A stretch of 64,000 bases of DNA from Marnyiella aurantia (GCF_014041915.1 NZ_CP059472.1:372001-436000), one strand, 5' to 3'; shown: positions 17,249-26,061, counted from the first letter of the stretch. Numbers and translations: made by a program. Notes: generated by a model from the sequence alone, not told the origin.

Positions 17249-18401
17249 TTGCTACTGCTTTTAAGTTTTGGTCGATCAATCTTGGAATTGCCTCATAGTG
17301 ACGTTTAAACATTTCATCCATCGATGCCATCGTTTGCGAAATACCCGTCATGTATAATCTTTCTTCCTCTGCATCAATATGTTTTAACTCTGCTAATTTT
17401 GCAATCAGAAGTTCAATATTAACACGCAGATTGGCTATAGCCTGCAGCTGGGTTCTAGTAGTTTGAAGTTCGGAGTTAAATTCAATTACACTACTTTTTA
17501 TCGTAGCGGAGGCCTCATTAAGATTAGAAGTTATTTGGACAAATTTTTCATCCTTAACCATGACAGAATTTAAAGCATTTACAATGTCGTAGAGGGAACT
17601 GTTTTGAGATAAAAGATTTGCGTTAGTGTTTACAATTTTCTCTAAATTAGTGTTAATGTCGTTAGTGTGCTGAACAATTTTTTCATATCGCTCTGCAAAA
17701 TTTTCGATATATGCCTTGTTTTCTTTTTGCCAATTATTAAGACTTTCAATAGAGTTAGTTAATTCCGAGAAATTCTGTTTTACTAGCAGTCCTAAAGTAT
17801 CTCTAAAACCGGAGTTTAAATCTTCACAAACTTCTTGTAATGCTTCAATCAAAGCATCATGATTTGAAGTAGCCAAATTTTCTCCAAATTTTGAAAGATT
17901 ATCAGCCAATTTTTTATTTGACTCTTGAATTTTGGAAATTAGATCGTCAGAAAATGCTCTGTTCAATGTTGAAATTCCTCGGCTTAAATCTGCTAAAAGC
18001 ATATTTGATTTTTGCATTTCCTCTAGTTCCGGGGAGGCAGGTGGTTGTATATCTCCATATATATTGAGAATTCTGTTTACTCTTTGCTTATAAAAAAGTG
18101 AAAATATTAGACCGATAATTGTTACTAAAAATGCAAAGCGTAATCCTGAAAGAAGATCTTTTACGCTAGACTTGATTTGACCAGCATCAGTATTGAAATT
18201 TAGAAGCCCAAGGAAAATTCCGGCACAAGTACCCAAAAGACCGATAGTAACAAATGTTGAGGGCGCATTTTCAAGTTCGTAGTAATTTATCAGTTTTCGG
18301 CTTTCTGGTGACTTTGCCTTTGAAATCAACGTTTCGTAGTAGATTATGAAGGCAAGCATTATAAAGCCTGCGCCAATCATTATTAAAAGTTCGTAGTTCA
18401 T
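17241..18401 (-). CDS. zorA: ZorA-like motor channel (MotA/TolQ/ExbB superfamily) with long helical tail
   Basis: 386 residues. Three hydrophobic segments (about 3-22, 49-68 and 86-105) form the proton-channel core with small-residue-rich helices ('TIGLLGTCAGIFLGLL'). Residues ~115-380 are a long polar, helix-forming tail. This combination of a MotA-type core, an extended cytoplasmic tail and an OmpA-domain partner is what marks ZorA rather than ExbB or TolQ. In Zorya, ZorA5-ZorB2 is an ion-driven rotary complex thought to sense envelope disturbance and signal through the tail. It is the first gene of the operon. A 12-base palindrome lies ~10 bases upstream of the start. Confidence 0.87.
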   Translation of the reverse strand: MNYELLIMIGAGFIMLAFIIYYETLISKAKSPESRKLINYYELENAPSTFVTIGLLGTCAGIFLGLLNFNTDAGQIKSSVKDLLSGLRFAFLVTIIGLIFSLFYKQRVNRILNIYGDIQPPASPELEEMQKSNMLLADLSRGISTLNRAFSDDLISKIQESNKKLADNLSKFGENLATSNHDALIEALQEVCEDLNSGFRDTLGLLVKQNFSELTNSIESLNNWQKENKAYIENFAERYEKIVQHTNDINTNLEKIVNTNANLLSQNSSLYDIVNALNSVMVKDEKFVQITSNLNEASATIKSSVIEFNSELQTTRTQLQAIANLRVNIELLIAKLAELKHIDAEEERLYMTGISQTMASMDEMFKRHYEAIPRLIDQNLKAVANG

Positions 18402-18410
18402 ATTATTTGT

Positions 18411-18422
18411 TTATTCGAATAA
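18411..18422. promoter_or_regulatory. Palindrome in the zorA leader, possible operator
   Basis: TTATTCGAATAA is a perfect 12-base palindrome ending 10 bases before the zorA ATG. On the minus strand a weak -7-like TATTTTTA lies just upstream. A dimeric regulator could bind here; none is encoded in the island. Confidence 0.35.
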
Positions 18423-18631
18423 TTCATAAAAATATTTGACGTTTTATCGTAAAGGTTGATGGTCACCCGCTGCGCAAAGTCTCCTAACTTTGAGCCATTC
18501 TCAATTGCCCGCTACCGCGGGATCCGTCACTGAAATGTGATATAAACAACATGGTTATTTATCAGTTTCGCAATGTGACTGACCGAATATTTACACGGAA
18601 TGAATATAAACATTTATTTTGAATCATCGAA
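18423..18631. other. Non-coding right end of the island
   Basis: No gene is seen. There are small hairpins CAAAGT/ACTTTG (around 18476-18493) and CCCGC-TACC-GCGGG (18508-18521). The latter shares CGCTACCGCG with the inverted copy at 10251-10260. Confidence 0.55.
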
Positions 18632-18697
18632 GGTTTTGCCAAGCAGCATGAAACGCTGATAAAGGCGGCCGAACAGCTAAAAATTTTTCCAGCAATG
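18632..18697 (+). pseudogene. Remnant of an aminotransferase 3' end
   Basis: Translated on the plus strand this reads GFAKQHETLIKAAEQLKIFP. That aligns with FAKKDETLIRAAEQLKEFFA at the end of the complete aminotransferase gene (around 10036-10100), with clear DNA similarity but many differences. It has no start, no upstream homology before ~18630, and runs into the hppA terminator. It is best explained as the old 3' end left behind when the island and a diverged gene copy arrived. Confidence 0.75.
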
Positions 18698-18700
18698 ATC

Positions 18701-18728
18701 AAAAAAAAGCGTCACCAATCGGTGACGC
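18701..18728 (-). terminator. Terminator of hppA
   Basis: The minus strand reads an 8-bp stem GCGTCACC/GGTGACGC with a 4-base loop followed by eight T. It lies 24 bases after the hppA stop. Confidence 0.85.
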
Positions 18729-18751
18729 TAATTATACAATATTCCGGTAGT

Positions 18752-21511
18752 TTAAAGTGCCAGAGCCCTGATATCTACCCTGCGGTTCATCGCCTTACAT
18801 TCGTCGCTTTCGTCTGTGGAACAAACCGGGAACTGAGGTCCGTAACCTTCTGTTTCAATACGGTCGGCAGCAATACCTAATTCCATCAGCTTCAACTTTG
18901 CAGTATCGGCACGGAGTTTAGACAGTCTCATATTGGTGTCTTCATTGCCGGTATTGTCGGTGTAACCACCCATCTTGATTTTCAGATTAGGGTAGGCTTC
19001 CATCATCTTGAAGATATTCTCAATGGCCTCTTGAGATTCGGGTTTCAAATCACTACTGCCGCTTACGAAATACAGGTTTTCTACGGTAAACCAACGGTTT
19101 TCATCCAGCAAGGTTTGGTCATTCTGTGAAAGACCCTGTGCGAAATAGTTCAACCGGCTGTTTTCACCCAAATTAATCACCTGTCCGTTTGGTAAGGTTA
19201 CCGGTGTGATGTTTCCCGTATCATACACAAAATCACCATCGGCATTAAGCATTCCTGTAGGCTCAGGCATTACGGCAACTACGCCCGGTGCTCCCGGTAC
19301 GGCAGGTGCCGCAACGTGTGCGCCGTTTACAGCAGTACCGTTGGAGGCCAGTTGCAGTGCCTCTAATTTAGCTGCGCGGTTATCGCGAATCTGATCTGCA
19401 TGCATAATGGCCAGTGTAGGTGCTATAACCAGCGAAACAATAGACATCAGTTTGATAAGAATGTTCATGGACGGTCCGGACGTGTCTTTGAACGGATCAC
19501 CCACGGTATCCCCGGTTACGGAAGCTTTGTGCGGTTCGGAACCTTTGTAGAAAGTCTTACCGTTAATATCAACGCCTTTCTCAAATGATTTCTTGGCATT
19601 GTCCCACGCGCCACCGGCATTGTTCTGGAACATTCCCATAAGTACTCCGGAAACCGTGGCGCCCGCCAGGAAGCCACCCAGGACCTCAGGCCCGAAAATA
19701 AAACCTACCAGTAGTGGTGAAACAATTGCGATGGCTCCCGGAAGCATCATCTTCTTAATGGATGCATCAGTAGAGATAGCTACACACTTCTCATACTCCG
19801 GCTCGCTGGTACCTTCCAGGATTCCCGGAATTTCGCGGAACTGGCGGCGAACTTCCTCCACCATTGCCATAGCGGCCTGTCCTACGGCTGTAATGGCAAG
19901 TGACGAGAATATAAATGGAATCATAGCGCCTACAAACAGACCGGCAAGTACGTCTGCACGGTAAATATCAATGCCGTCAATTCCCGCAATACCTACAAAG
20001 GCTGCGAAAAGTGCAAGTGCGGTAAGCGCGGCAGACGCAATTGCAAAACCTTTACCCGTAGCGGCAGTTGTGTTCCCTACGGCATCCAGGATATCCGTCC
20101 TTTCACGAACTTCTTTGGGAAGGTCACTCATCTCGGCGATACCACCGGCATTATCAGCAATTGGTCCGAACGCGTCAATAGCCAGCTGCATCGCTGTTGT
20201 CGCCATCATACCGGCAGCTGCAATAGCTACACCGTAAAGTCCGGCACAAAGGAATGAGCCGTAAATACCACCGGCCAAAACAAGGATGGGCAACAGTGTA
20301 CTTTCCATACCTACGCTAAGACCTCCGATAATATTGGTTGCATGCCCGGTGGAGGATTGCCTTACGATACTGCTCACCGGGCGCTTGCCCATGGCGGTAT
20401 AATACTCTGTGATGATGCTCATCAGCGTACCTACCACCAAACCTACGATGATGGCACCAAAGACGCCCATCTTCGTAAACTCGTGTCCGCGGAGAACCAT
20501 GGTTTCCGGAAGCAGGTAATTAACAAGGAAATAGGAAGATATTGCCGTAATAACAATACTTCCGTAGTTACCCAGGTTAAGTGCACTCTGAACGTTGGAG
20601 GTAGATGCACCGTCGTTATCGTTTATTTTTACGAACAAAGTTCCAATCATTGAGAAGATGACACCAGTACCGGCGATAAGCATAGGAAGTAAGATCGGTG
20701 CAAAACCACCAAAGGCATCCTGAGAGAATGTTTCGCGGCCCAAAACCATAGTCGCAAGCACCGTGGCTACGTAGGAGCCGAAAAGGTCGGCACCCATACC
20801 GGCAACATCGCCTACATTATCGCCTACGTTATCGGCAATCGTGGCTGGGTTACGCGGATCGTCTTCGGGAATTCCAGCTTCCACCTTACCTACAAGGTCG
20901 GCGCCCACGTCGGCAGCTTTGGTGTAAATACCACCGCCTACCCTGGCAAAGAGTGCAATACTTTCGGCACCCAGGGAGAAACCTGTAAGGATCTCGATGG
21001 TACGTTCCATCTCGTGGCTGTCCACGCCCGAATCGGGTGCGAATATCTGTTTTAATATAATAAAAAGGGTACCTAAACCTAAAACGGCAAGCCCGGCCAC
21101 ACCCATTCCCATTACCGAACCGCCGGTAAAGGAAACCTTAAGTGCTTTTGCAAGGCTGGTTTTGGCAGCTTCGGCAGTCCTTACGTTTGCTTTTGTAGCG
21201 ATCTTCATCCCGATGTATCCCGCAGCAGCGCTGAGCACCGCACCGAAAATAAATGAGATTCCGATGGTCCAGTGGGAATTACTGTTGGAAAATCCCATCA
21301 GTGCCAGAAGGATGGCTACAACAATTACGAAATAGGTTAAGATCCTGTACTCGGCATGCAAAAAGGCCATGGCCCCATCTGCGATGTGGCCGCTGATCGT
21401 TCGCATACGCTCATTGCCGGCATCCTGCTTGCTCACCCAGGCACTCTGAACAAAAGTGTAAATCAGGGCAATGATGCCGAATATGGGCACCAAATAAAAC
21501 AAATCCATCAT
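18752..21511 (-). CDS. hppA: Membrane-bound ion-translocating pyrophosphatase with C-terminal OmpA-like domain
   Basis: 919 residues. Residues ~1-730 are a multi-span H+/Na+-PPase with the diagnostic catalytic stretch '[15 protein letters not shown]' and '[19 protein letters not shown]'. The '[10 protein letters not shown]' signature has Ala where K+-independent enzymes have Lys, which suggests the K+-dependent class; these often pump Na+ in Bacteroidota. A Pro/Ala-rich linker follows, then an OmpA-like domain over the last ~130 residues ('[19 protein letters not shown]', 'GYGPQFP', 'MNRRVDI'). M-PPases have their C-terminus outside, so the extra domain would reach the peptidoglycan. The soluble pyrophosphatase gene lies directly upstream. 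Confidence 0.95.
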   Translation of the reverse strand: MMDLFYLVPIFGIIALIYTFVQSAWVSKQDAGNERMRTISGHIADGAMAFLHAEYRILTYFVIVVAILLALMGFSNSNSHWTIGISFIFGAVLSAAAGYIGMKIATKANVRTAEAAKTSLAKALKVSFTGGSVMGMGVAGLAVLGLGTLFIILKQIFAPDSGVDSHEMERTIEILTGFSLGAESIALFARVGGGIYTKAADVGADLVGKVEAGIPEDDPRNPATIADNVGDNVGDVAGMGADLFGSYVATVLATMVLGRETFSQDAFGGFAPILLPMLIAGTGVIFSMIGTLFVKINDNDGASTSNVQSALNLGNYGSIVITAISSYFLVNYLLPETMVLRGHEFTKMGVFGAIIVGLVVGTLMSIITEYYTAMGKRPVSSIVRQSSTGHATNIIGGLSVGMESTLLPILVLAGGIYGSFLCAGLYGVAIAAAGMMATTAMQLAIDAFGPIADNAGGIAEMSDLPKEVRERTDILDAVGNTTAATGKGFAIASAALTALALFAAFVGIAGIDGIDIYRADVLAGLFVGAMIPFIFSSLAITAVGQAAMAMVEEVRRQFREIPGILEGTSEPEYEKCVAISTDASIKKMMLPGAIAIVSPLLVGFIFGPEVLGGFLAGATVSGVLMGMFQNNAGGAWDNAKKSFEKGVDINGKTFYKGSEPHKASVTGDTVGDPFKDTSGPSMNILIKLMSIVSLVIAPTLAIMHADQIRDNRAAKLEALQLASNGTAVNGAHVAAPAVPGAPGVVAVMPEPTGMLNADGDFVYDTGNITPVTLPNGQVINLGENSRLNYFAQGLSQNDQTLLDENRWFTVENLYFVSGSSDLKPESQEAIENIFKMMEAYPNLKIKMGGYTDNTGNEDTNMRLSKLRADTAKLKLMELGIAADRIETEGYGPQFPVCSTDESDECKAMNRRVDIRALAL

Positions 21512-21606
21512 AGTTTATATTTTTAATGTTTGGTTAATAAGAATTAAAGATAATAAAAACATGATAACAGCGGTAGGTTTCGAAAAATATATGTTATGGA
21601 CTGCCA

Positions 21607-21633
21607 AAAAAAAAGACAGGCAAAAAACCTGTC
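21607..21633 (-). terminator. Terminator of ppa
   Basis: The stem GACAGG/CCTGTC with a 7-base loop is followed on the minus strand by about nine T. It separates ppa from hppA, so they are likely separate transcripts. Confidence 0.75.
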
Positions 21634-21657
21634 TTCAATATATTGGATCATAAAATA

Positions 21658-22269
21658 CTACCCGCCGAATTTGCTGGCGTAATCTCTTCTGGAAGCTTCC
21701 ACAACTTCTTTGGCATGAGCAGCACCATACACTTCCTGAATCCTGCATTTCGCAGGTTCATCCGGAAGGTTTTTGTAGGTAAGGAAGTAGTGCATCAGAC
21801 GTTTCACCTCGGCCTGAGGCAACTCTGCAATATCGCGGAAATGCCCGAAAGCATGGTCGCCCACCATTACAGCTACAATCTTATCATCAGCTTCACCTTT
21901 ATCAATCATCTTGAAACCGCCGATTGGGATGGCCTCCATCAGCATACCGCCGGAATGGATATTGTGTGAGCTAAGTACGCAGATATCCAAAGGGTCATGA
22001 TCGCCCATGGTTACATCTTCAGCCCCACTTTCCAGTGCAAGCTTCAACACTTCATTATGACAATACGTCCTTGGTACAAAACCATAAAGTGCGGGAATAA
22101 TGTTCGAAAACTGCTGCGGACGGTCTACTTTAAGGTAACCGCTGGCCTTATCGACCTCATATTTTATGGTATCACTTGGAACAATCTCTACAAAAACGTT
22201 TACAACGTTTGGAGCGTCGGCACCGGCAGAGATGCCATGCCAGGGATGTGCTTTAAAATTTGGTATCAT
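21658..22269 (-). CDS. ppa: Inorganic pyrophosphatase, family I (soluble)
   Basis: 203 residues from the ATG at 22269 (MIPNFKAHPWHG); an ATG two codons upstream is possible. The metal-binding signature appears as 'DHDPLDICVL', a variant of the usual DGDPLDVLV, with further acidic residues 'DKGEADDK' and 'KNLPDEPAKC'. It hydrolyses cytoplasmic pyrophosphate to phosphate. Its product-sharing neighbour hppA uses the same substrate to pump ions, so the cell here keeps both a wasteful and an energy-saving route side by side. Confidence 0.93.
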   Translation of the reverse strand: MIPNFKAHPWHGISAGADAPNVVNVFVEIVPSDTIKYEVDKASGYLKVDRPQQFSNIIPALYGFVPRTYCHNEVLKLALESGAEDVTMGDHDPLDICVLSSHNIHSGGMLMEAIPIGGFKMIDKGEADDKIVAVMVGDHAFGHFRDIAELPQAEVKRLMHYFLTYKNLPDEPAKCRIQEVYGAAHAKEVVEASRRDYASKFGG

Positions 22270-22293
22270 TATCATTTGAATGTTAAAATAGTA

Positions 22294-22821
22294 TCAGGTC
22301 ACCAGAAGAACTTCTCTTCTAAGTGCATCTATGTTTTCTGAAATAAAATCGGGACCGTTCATGTAGTTCATGAGGAAGATGGTCTTAAAATCCGACAGGT
22401 CAGCATTTTCGCCTAAACTTTCGTAGGTATCGTGCAGCATCTTCAGCATCGCATTTTTGGACTCCACCGTGTCCCGCCAGGAGTTTGATGTAATGTAAAT
22501 CTGCTGTGAAGCATTGTACTCAAACTCTTCATTTATGGATTTTTCCAGCAGGTAAAGGTATTCGTGCTTGGCCAGATCGCTGTCAAATTTCGTAACCAGG
22601 TTGGCAGGTTTCAGCCTTTCCAGAAACAGAACCATTCGCTCGTAGGCCTGGCTCTTGTTCTGGGCATTGCCTTTTACTGAAAGCATCTTGAGTTCCTGGT
22701 TCTTCATCTTAATATACTCGAACACGAACTGCCTTAGCAGAACGAGAAAAGGTATAGCCAGCACCACCGCAAACAGGTAGGGAAAATACGGTGAATTAAT
22801 ATAACTGCTGAAGTTGAACAT
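22294..22821 (-). CDS. Conserved hypothetical protein with one N-terminal transmembrane helix
   Basis: 175 residues from the ATG at 22821. A longer frame from 22902 is rejected because a TACTTTTG -7 box (22840-22847) sits between the two starts and would put the transcript start near 22833. After a short N-terminus comes one hydrophobic helix ('YFPYLFAVVLAIPFLVLLRQF'), then a soluble, charged, helical domain ('KSQAYERMVLFLERLKPANLV'). Similar proteins occur in Chryseobacterium-like genomes as uncharacterised families. The function is unknown. Confidence 0.7.
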   Translation of the reverse strand: MFNFSSYINSPYFPYLFAVVLAIPFLVLLRQFVFEYIKMKNQELKMLSVKGNAQNKSQAYERMVLFLERLKPANLVTKFDSDLAKHEYLYLLEKSINEEFEYNASQQIYITSNSWRDTVESKNAMLKMLHDTYESLGENADLSDFKTIFLMNYMNGPDFISENIDALRREVLLVT

Positions 22822-22839
22822 CCATAAAATTTGAGACTG

Positions 22840-22847
22840 CAAAAGTA
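22840..22847 (-). promoter_or_regulatory. Promoter -7 box deciding the start at 22821
   Basis: The minus strand reads TACTTTTG, matching TAnnTTTG, 18 bases before the chosen ATG. Confidence 0.55.
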
Positions 22848-22924
22848 ATAAATAAAAGGCAGATTTTACCAGATGCTTTTGAGGAATGAAACCCAGCCTC
22901 AATTATCAATGGTGACGCTTCTGC

Positions 22925-23692
22925 TCAACTCTTTGTAACCAGGTAGATCAGTTCTCTGCGGCCGTTGCCCAGGGCCATCCTCTGTCGATCTTCTTCGCTG
23001 AATTCTCTGCGGTAATCAATTCTATCAATCCGGACAATATCAGCTTTAATCCTGTCGGCAAAATCATTCCCATAGAGTCTCTCCAGGTCTTTTTCACCGT
23101 AATGACGAACTTTCTGTTCAGGAGAATTGAAATCCGGGTTTTCCAGCGTGTGTTCCGCATCCAAATTCATAAGTGAAAGGAGAAACAAACTTCCGCCACT
23201 TTTCAGGACCCGGTAGAGTTCCTGCAGTGCCTTCTGCTCGTTTGGTACATGACCCAGTACGTGCGAACAGATGATAAAATCAAAATAATTATCAGGAAAG
23301 CTAATTTCCGTAATGTCCATTTGATGCGTGGCAAGATTTGGGTTCAGGTCTGCATCAATATAATTTGGATTGGTTGTAAAATATTTTTTCAGAGCATCTT
23401 CCGGCGCAAAATGGAGTACATGCGGGTTATTTTCAAAGATTTGGGTATTGTCTTTTAGATAAAGGAAAAGCAAACGTGTCCTTTCCAGGGAGCCACAGTG
23501 CGGACAAACGGCGTTACTGCGAATTTCAATACCGTTGCCCTTCTCCAGAAACCTATGGGCCGACTTACTGCAACAGGGACAGTAAAAGCTGTTTCCTGAA
23601 AGAAAAAATGCTTTGGCTTTCCGCAGATTGATATGGAAATTGTAGCGGGTTTTCTCCGAAAATATTTTCTGATATAAAGATTTAATCATCAT
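22925..23692 (-). CDS. Class I SAM-dependent methyltransferase with N-terminal zinc ribbon
   Basis: 255 residues. A four-Cys zinc ribbon occupies residues ~38-70 ('CPCCSKSAH' and 'CPHCGSLER'). A Methyltransf_11-type Rossmann domain follows, with 'VLHFAPEDALKKYF', an acidic residue in 'DADLNPN' for SAM ribose binding, and the post-motif 'FDFIICSHVLGHVPNEQKALQELYRVLKSGG'. The substrate is unknown; this family is often found in polysaccharide or natural-product gene neighbourhoods. A second ATG lies one codon in. The adjacent FemAB-like gene upstream on the same strand suggests a shared envelope-related role, which is inference. Confidence 0.8.
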   Translation of the reverse strand: MMIKSLYQKIFSEKTRYNFHINLRKAKAFFLSGNSFYCPCCSKSAHRFLEKGNGIEIRSNAVCPHCGSLERTRLLFLYLKDNTQIFENNPHVLHFAPEDALKKYFTTNPNYIDADLNPNLATHQMDITEISFPDNYFDFIICSHVLGHVPNEQKALQELYRVLKSGGSLFLLSLMNLDAEHTLENPDFNSPEQKVRHYGEKDLERLYGNDFADRIKADIVRIDRIDYRREFSEEDRQRMALGNGRRELIYLVTKS

Positions 23693-23716
23693 TAAATTTG
23701 TCTTGACTGGCCAAAT

Positions 23717-24604
23717 TTATTTCACCAGCGATTTGAGCCACGAAGCTGCCAGTTCTTTTTTTGAAAATTGAATTACCGGATACTCCTGGAGGTCCGCACC
23801 GAAACTGCTGTTAAAGATGCCGATACTTCGCACGTTACTGCCCATAAAGCTGAAACTACGGTTTTCAATATACTTCTCAAGGATTTTATCCACCAAAAAT
23901 GAGGCTGGATTTTCCTTCCTAAACTTTTCATCGCTCACCAGGGCCAATAAATAAATCGCCGTTCCGTCGTCAATTATCGCCGCAACCGTCAGCAGTTTAC
24001 CCTCCAGAAAAGCACCATACAGCCTAAGCATATTTTTTTTCACCAGAAAAGTCATTAAACTGATCATTGTCTCCAGATCCGACTGCTTGGCCAGCCCTTT
24101 ATGAAACTGACTTACAAAATTAAGGCTATCACTGTTAAATTCAACCTTTTTAAACTGTAGGTGGCCCGCGGACTTAACTGCGGATTTTCTGCCTTTTGAA
24201 TATTTCCGGCGCTGTACATCATAGGGTCCGCTGGGTATAGAGTAGTTTTTTCTCAGAATTAACGCTCTGTTAAAAGTGTTTTCGGCGTTGAAGGAATACA
24301 GATAAGTGCTGAATTTCTTGAGGGTAAACTGCAGGAACTCTTCATTAACTCTAGAATTATCATCCTGACCAAAAATTCCTAGCTGCTGACAAAAAATCGG
24401 ACAAGTAACGAACTTCTGCCTCAAACGTCTTCTGAACGGAAGCGGCATTACATAATCGTAGTCATTAAACACAAGCAGTTCCCAGCTTTCGCATAAAAAA
24501 TCAAGGATTTCCTTTCGCGCAAAAACATTTTTCTGCTTGGCATTTGCGAGACATACTTCATATTTAACGAAATCAATTTCAGGGTATGTAAGGTGTTTTA
24601 TCAT
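23717..24604 (-). CDS. GNAT/FemAB-like acyltransferase fold protein, hypothetical
   Basis: 295 residues. The layout 'WELLVFNDYDYVMPLPFRRR' early on and 'FLVDKILEKYIENRSFSFMGSN' late is like that of FemAB/GNAT-type proteins that transfer amino acids or acyl groups to cell-surface precursors. No catalytic residue can be named. Its start overlaps the radC stop by four bases (ATGA), so the two are translationally coupled, although nothing connects their functions. Confidence 0.6.
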   Translation of the reverse strand: MIKHLTYPEIDFVKYEVCLANAKQKNVFARKEILDFLCESWELLVFNDYDYVMPLPFRRRLRQKFVTCPIFCQQLGIFGQDDNSRVNEEFLQFTLKKFSTYLYSFNAENTFNRALILRKNYSIPSGPYDVQRRKYSKGRKSAVKSAGHLQFKKVEFNSDSLNFVSQFHKGLAKQSDLETMISLMTFLVKKNMLRLYGAFLEGKLLTVAAIIDDGTAIYLLALVSDEKFRKENPASFLVDKILEKYIENRSFSFMGSNVRSIGIFNSSFGADLQEYPVIQFSKKELAASWLKSLVK

Positions 24605-25278
24605 AATATACCCTCGTCTGAGAAACTGAAATAAGAATTTTGGTTGATAATCAGATGGTCGATTAATGTCACATTCAGAAGTTTGCCGGCCTCCACCACC
24701 TGTTTGGTAATTTTTTTGTCTTCTTCACTTGGCCTCAGATTACCGGATGGATGATTATGTGCGATGAAGATTCCTGTGGCAAACTGCTCCAAAGCTGTCT
24801 TAAAAAGAATCCGCACATCCACCACGGAATAATTGATACCGCCACTTGTAAGCTGGCAGAAATGAAGCACTTTGTTATTTTGGTTAACAAAGACTGCCCA
24901 GAATTCCTCGGTCTGAAGATCGCCAAGGTAGGGTTTAAGAAAAAGGAAAGCCTCGTGGCTGCTTACCAGCTGTTTACGGTCCGGCACTTCCTGTGCCGCA
25001 CGCCTTCGTCCTATTTCAAGCGCTGCAGAGATTGAAATGGCTTTAGCCTCACCCACCCCATTGAATTTGCAAAGATCAGCAATGCTCAGTCGGCTCAGGT
25101 CGTGCCAGTTTTCACCCACAGATTTCAGGATGCGTCTGGCAAGATCCACAGCACTTTCCTCGCGGTTGCCGCTGCCCATTATAATGGCCAAAAGTTCAGC
25201 ATCAGACAGGGCGTTTTTGCCTTTCATCAAGAACTTCTCGCGGGGCCTGTCGTCTTCGGCAAGGTGTTTAAGAGACAT
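24601..25278 (-). CDS. radC: RadC family JAB/JAMM-domain protein
   Basis: 225 residues. The N-terminal helix-hairpin-helix part ('LLAIIMGSGNREESAVDLARRIL', 'FNGVGEAKAISI') is followed by the JAMM metalloprotease-like domain with Glu in 'QTEEFWAVF' and the H-x-H-x-n-D site in 'FIAHNHPSGNLRPSEED'. This is the standard RadC family. Despite the name its role in DNA repair is doubtful, and the biochemical activity is not established. First gene of a short coupled pair. Confidence 0.93.
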   Translation of the reverse strand: MSLKHLAEDDRPREKFLMKGKNALSDAELLAIIMGSGNREESAVDLARRILKSVGENWHDLSRLSIADLCKFNGVGEAKAISISAALEIGRRRAAQEVPDRKQLVSSHEAFLFLKPYLGDLQTEEFWAVFVNQNNKVLHFCQLTSGGINYSVVDVRILFKTALEQFATGIFIAHNHPSGNLRPSEEDKKITKQVVEAGKLLNVTLIDHLIINQNSYFSFSDEGIL

Positions 25279-25355
25279 TTTGTTGAATCCTGTAACTTAA
25301 TTATTAAAGATATAAAGTTATCAAATTTAAGTAAGCTTTGCGTAAAGCTGCAATT

Positions 25356-26024
25356 TTAATATAGAATCTGTCCGTCTTTCATGACCAGTTTCCGGTCTGT
25401 AATTTCCGCCAAGTTAGGGTTATGCGTCACAATTACAAAGGTCTGGTTGTACTTGTCCCGAAGGTCAAAGAACAGCCGGTGCAGGTCATCCGCATTTTTG
25501 GAGTCCAGGTTTCCTGTAGGCTCATCGGCATAAATAATCTTCGGCGAATTGATCAGGGCACGTGCAACAGCGGCCCGCTGCGCCTCGCCACCCGACATTT
25601 CACTGGGCTTATGGTGAATTCGGTCTGCAATATGAAGGTCTTCAAAAAGTCTGTATGCTTTTTCGAGGCTCTCCTTTTCATTACGGCCCGAAATGCGTGT
25701 AGGCAGCAGCACATTTTCCAGCGCTGTAAACTCGGGCAGGAGCTGGTGGAACTGAAAAACGAAACCGATATTCTGATTCCGAAAACGCGAAAGTTCGCGG
25801 TCATTCATGTTGATATAAGACTGACCGTCCAGAGCGATCTGGGTTCCATATTTATCTGGATTTGAAGGAAGGTCCAGCGTTCCAAGGATTTGGAGCAAAG
25901 TAGATTTTCCGGCACCGGACTCGCCCACAATAGATACAACCTCTCCTTCTTTTATATGGATATCGACTCCCTTCAAAACTTCCAGGTCGCCGTAGGATTT
26001 ATGAATATTTTTTGCTCTGATCAT
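25356..26024 (-). CDS. lolD: ABC transporter ATP-binding protein, LolD-like
   Basis: 222 residues with a complete ABC ATPase: Walker A 'GESGAGKST', Q-loop 'FVFQFHQLLPEFTALENV', signature 'MSGGEAQRAAVARAL', Walker B 'IIYADEPTGNLDS', and the switch His in 'VTHN'. The 'GTLDLPSNP' and 'HQLLPEFTALENVLLP' phrases are typical of the LolD/MacB branch, which extracts lipoproteins from the inner membrane or drives efflux. The permease is not adjacent, so the substrate is inferred. Confidence 0.85.
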   Translation of the reverse strand: MIRAKNIHKSYGDLEVLKGVDIHIKEGEVVSIVGESGAGKSTLLQILGTLDLPSNPDKYGTQIALDGQSYINMNDRELSRFRNQNIGFVFQFHQLLPEFTALENVLLPTRISGRNEKESLEKAYRLFEDLHIADRIHHKPSEMSGGEAQRAAVARALINSPKIIYADEPTGNLDSKNADDLHRLFFDLRDKYNQTFVIVTHNPNLAEITDRKLVMKDGQILY

Positions 26025-26061
26025 GGTCTCAAAAGTACTTATATTTTTTGGAATCTTTGTT

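Larger units (their letters stand above)
10123..18631. mobile_element. Putative defence island inserted after the aminotransferase gene
   Basis: This segment lies between the aminotransferase stop and a diverged copy of the aminotransferase 3' end at 18632. The coding part looks clearly richer in A+T than both flanks (not computed). It contains only the Zorya-like minus-strand operon plus non-coding ends. No integrase, transposase or exact direct repeat was found, so homologous exchange with foreign DNA at the conserved gene end is a more likely route than site-specific integration. Confidence 0.6.

Noticed and set aside
16541-18401. Flagellar MotA/MotB or ExbB/TolQ-type energiser pair.
   Set aside because: No other motility or TonB-energising gene is near, the MotA-like protein has a long tail, and the operon continues with nucleases, as in Zorya.
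10123-18631. Integrated plasmid, prophage or transposon with att sites.
   Set aside because: No integrase, transposase or phage gene and no exact flanking direct repeat were found; only a diverged gene-end copy marks the border.
18695-18880. 61-codon plus-strand open frame at the right edge of the island.
   Set aside because: It runs through the hppA terminator and antisense to the OmpA-domain codons of hppA; no homology is apparent.
19593-20237. Long plus-strand open frames opposite hppA.
   Set aside because: They are antisense shadows from the GC-rich codon use of hppA; Ala/Pro/Ser-biased with no family resemblance.
22925-23692. Restriction-modification methyltransferase.
   Set aside because: No target-recognition domain or DNA methylase motif (NPPY/DPPY) and no restriction gene nearby; it is a small-molecule or polymer type.
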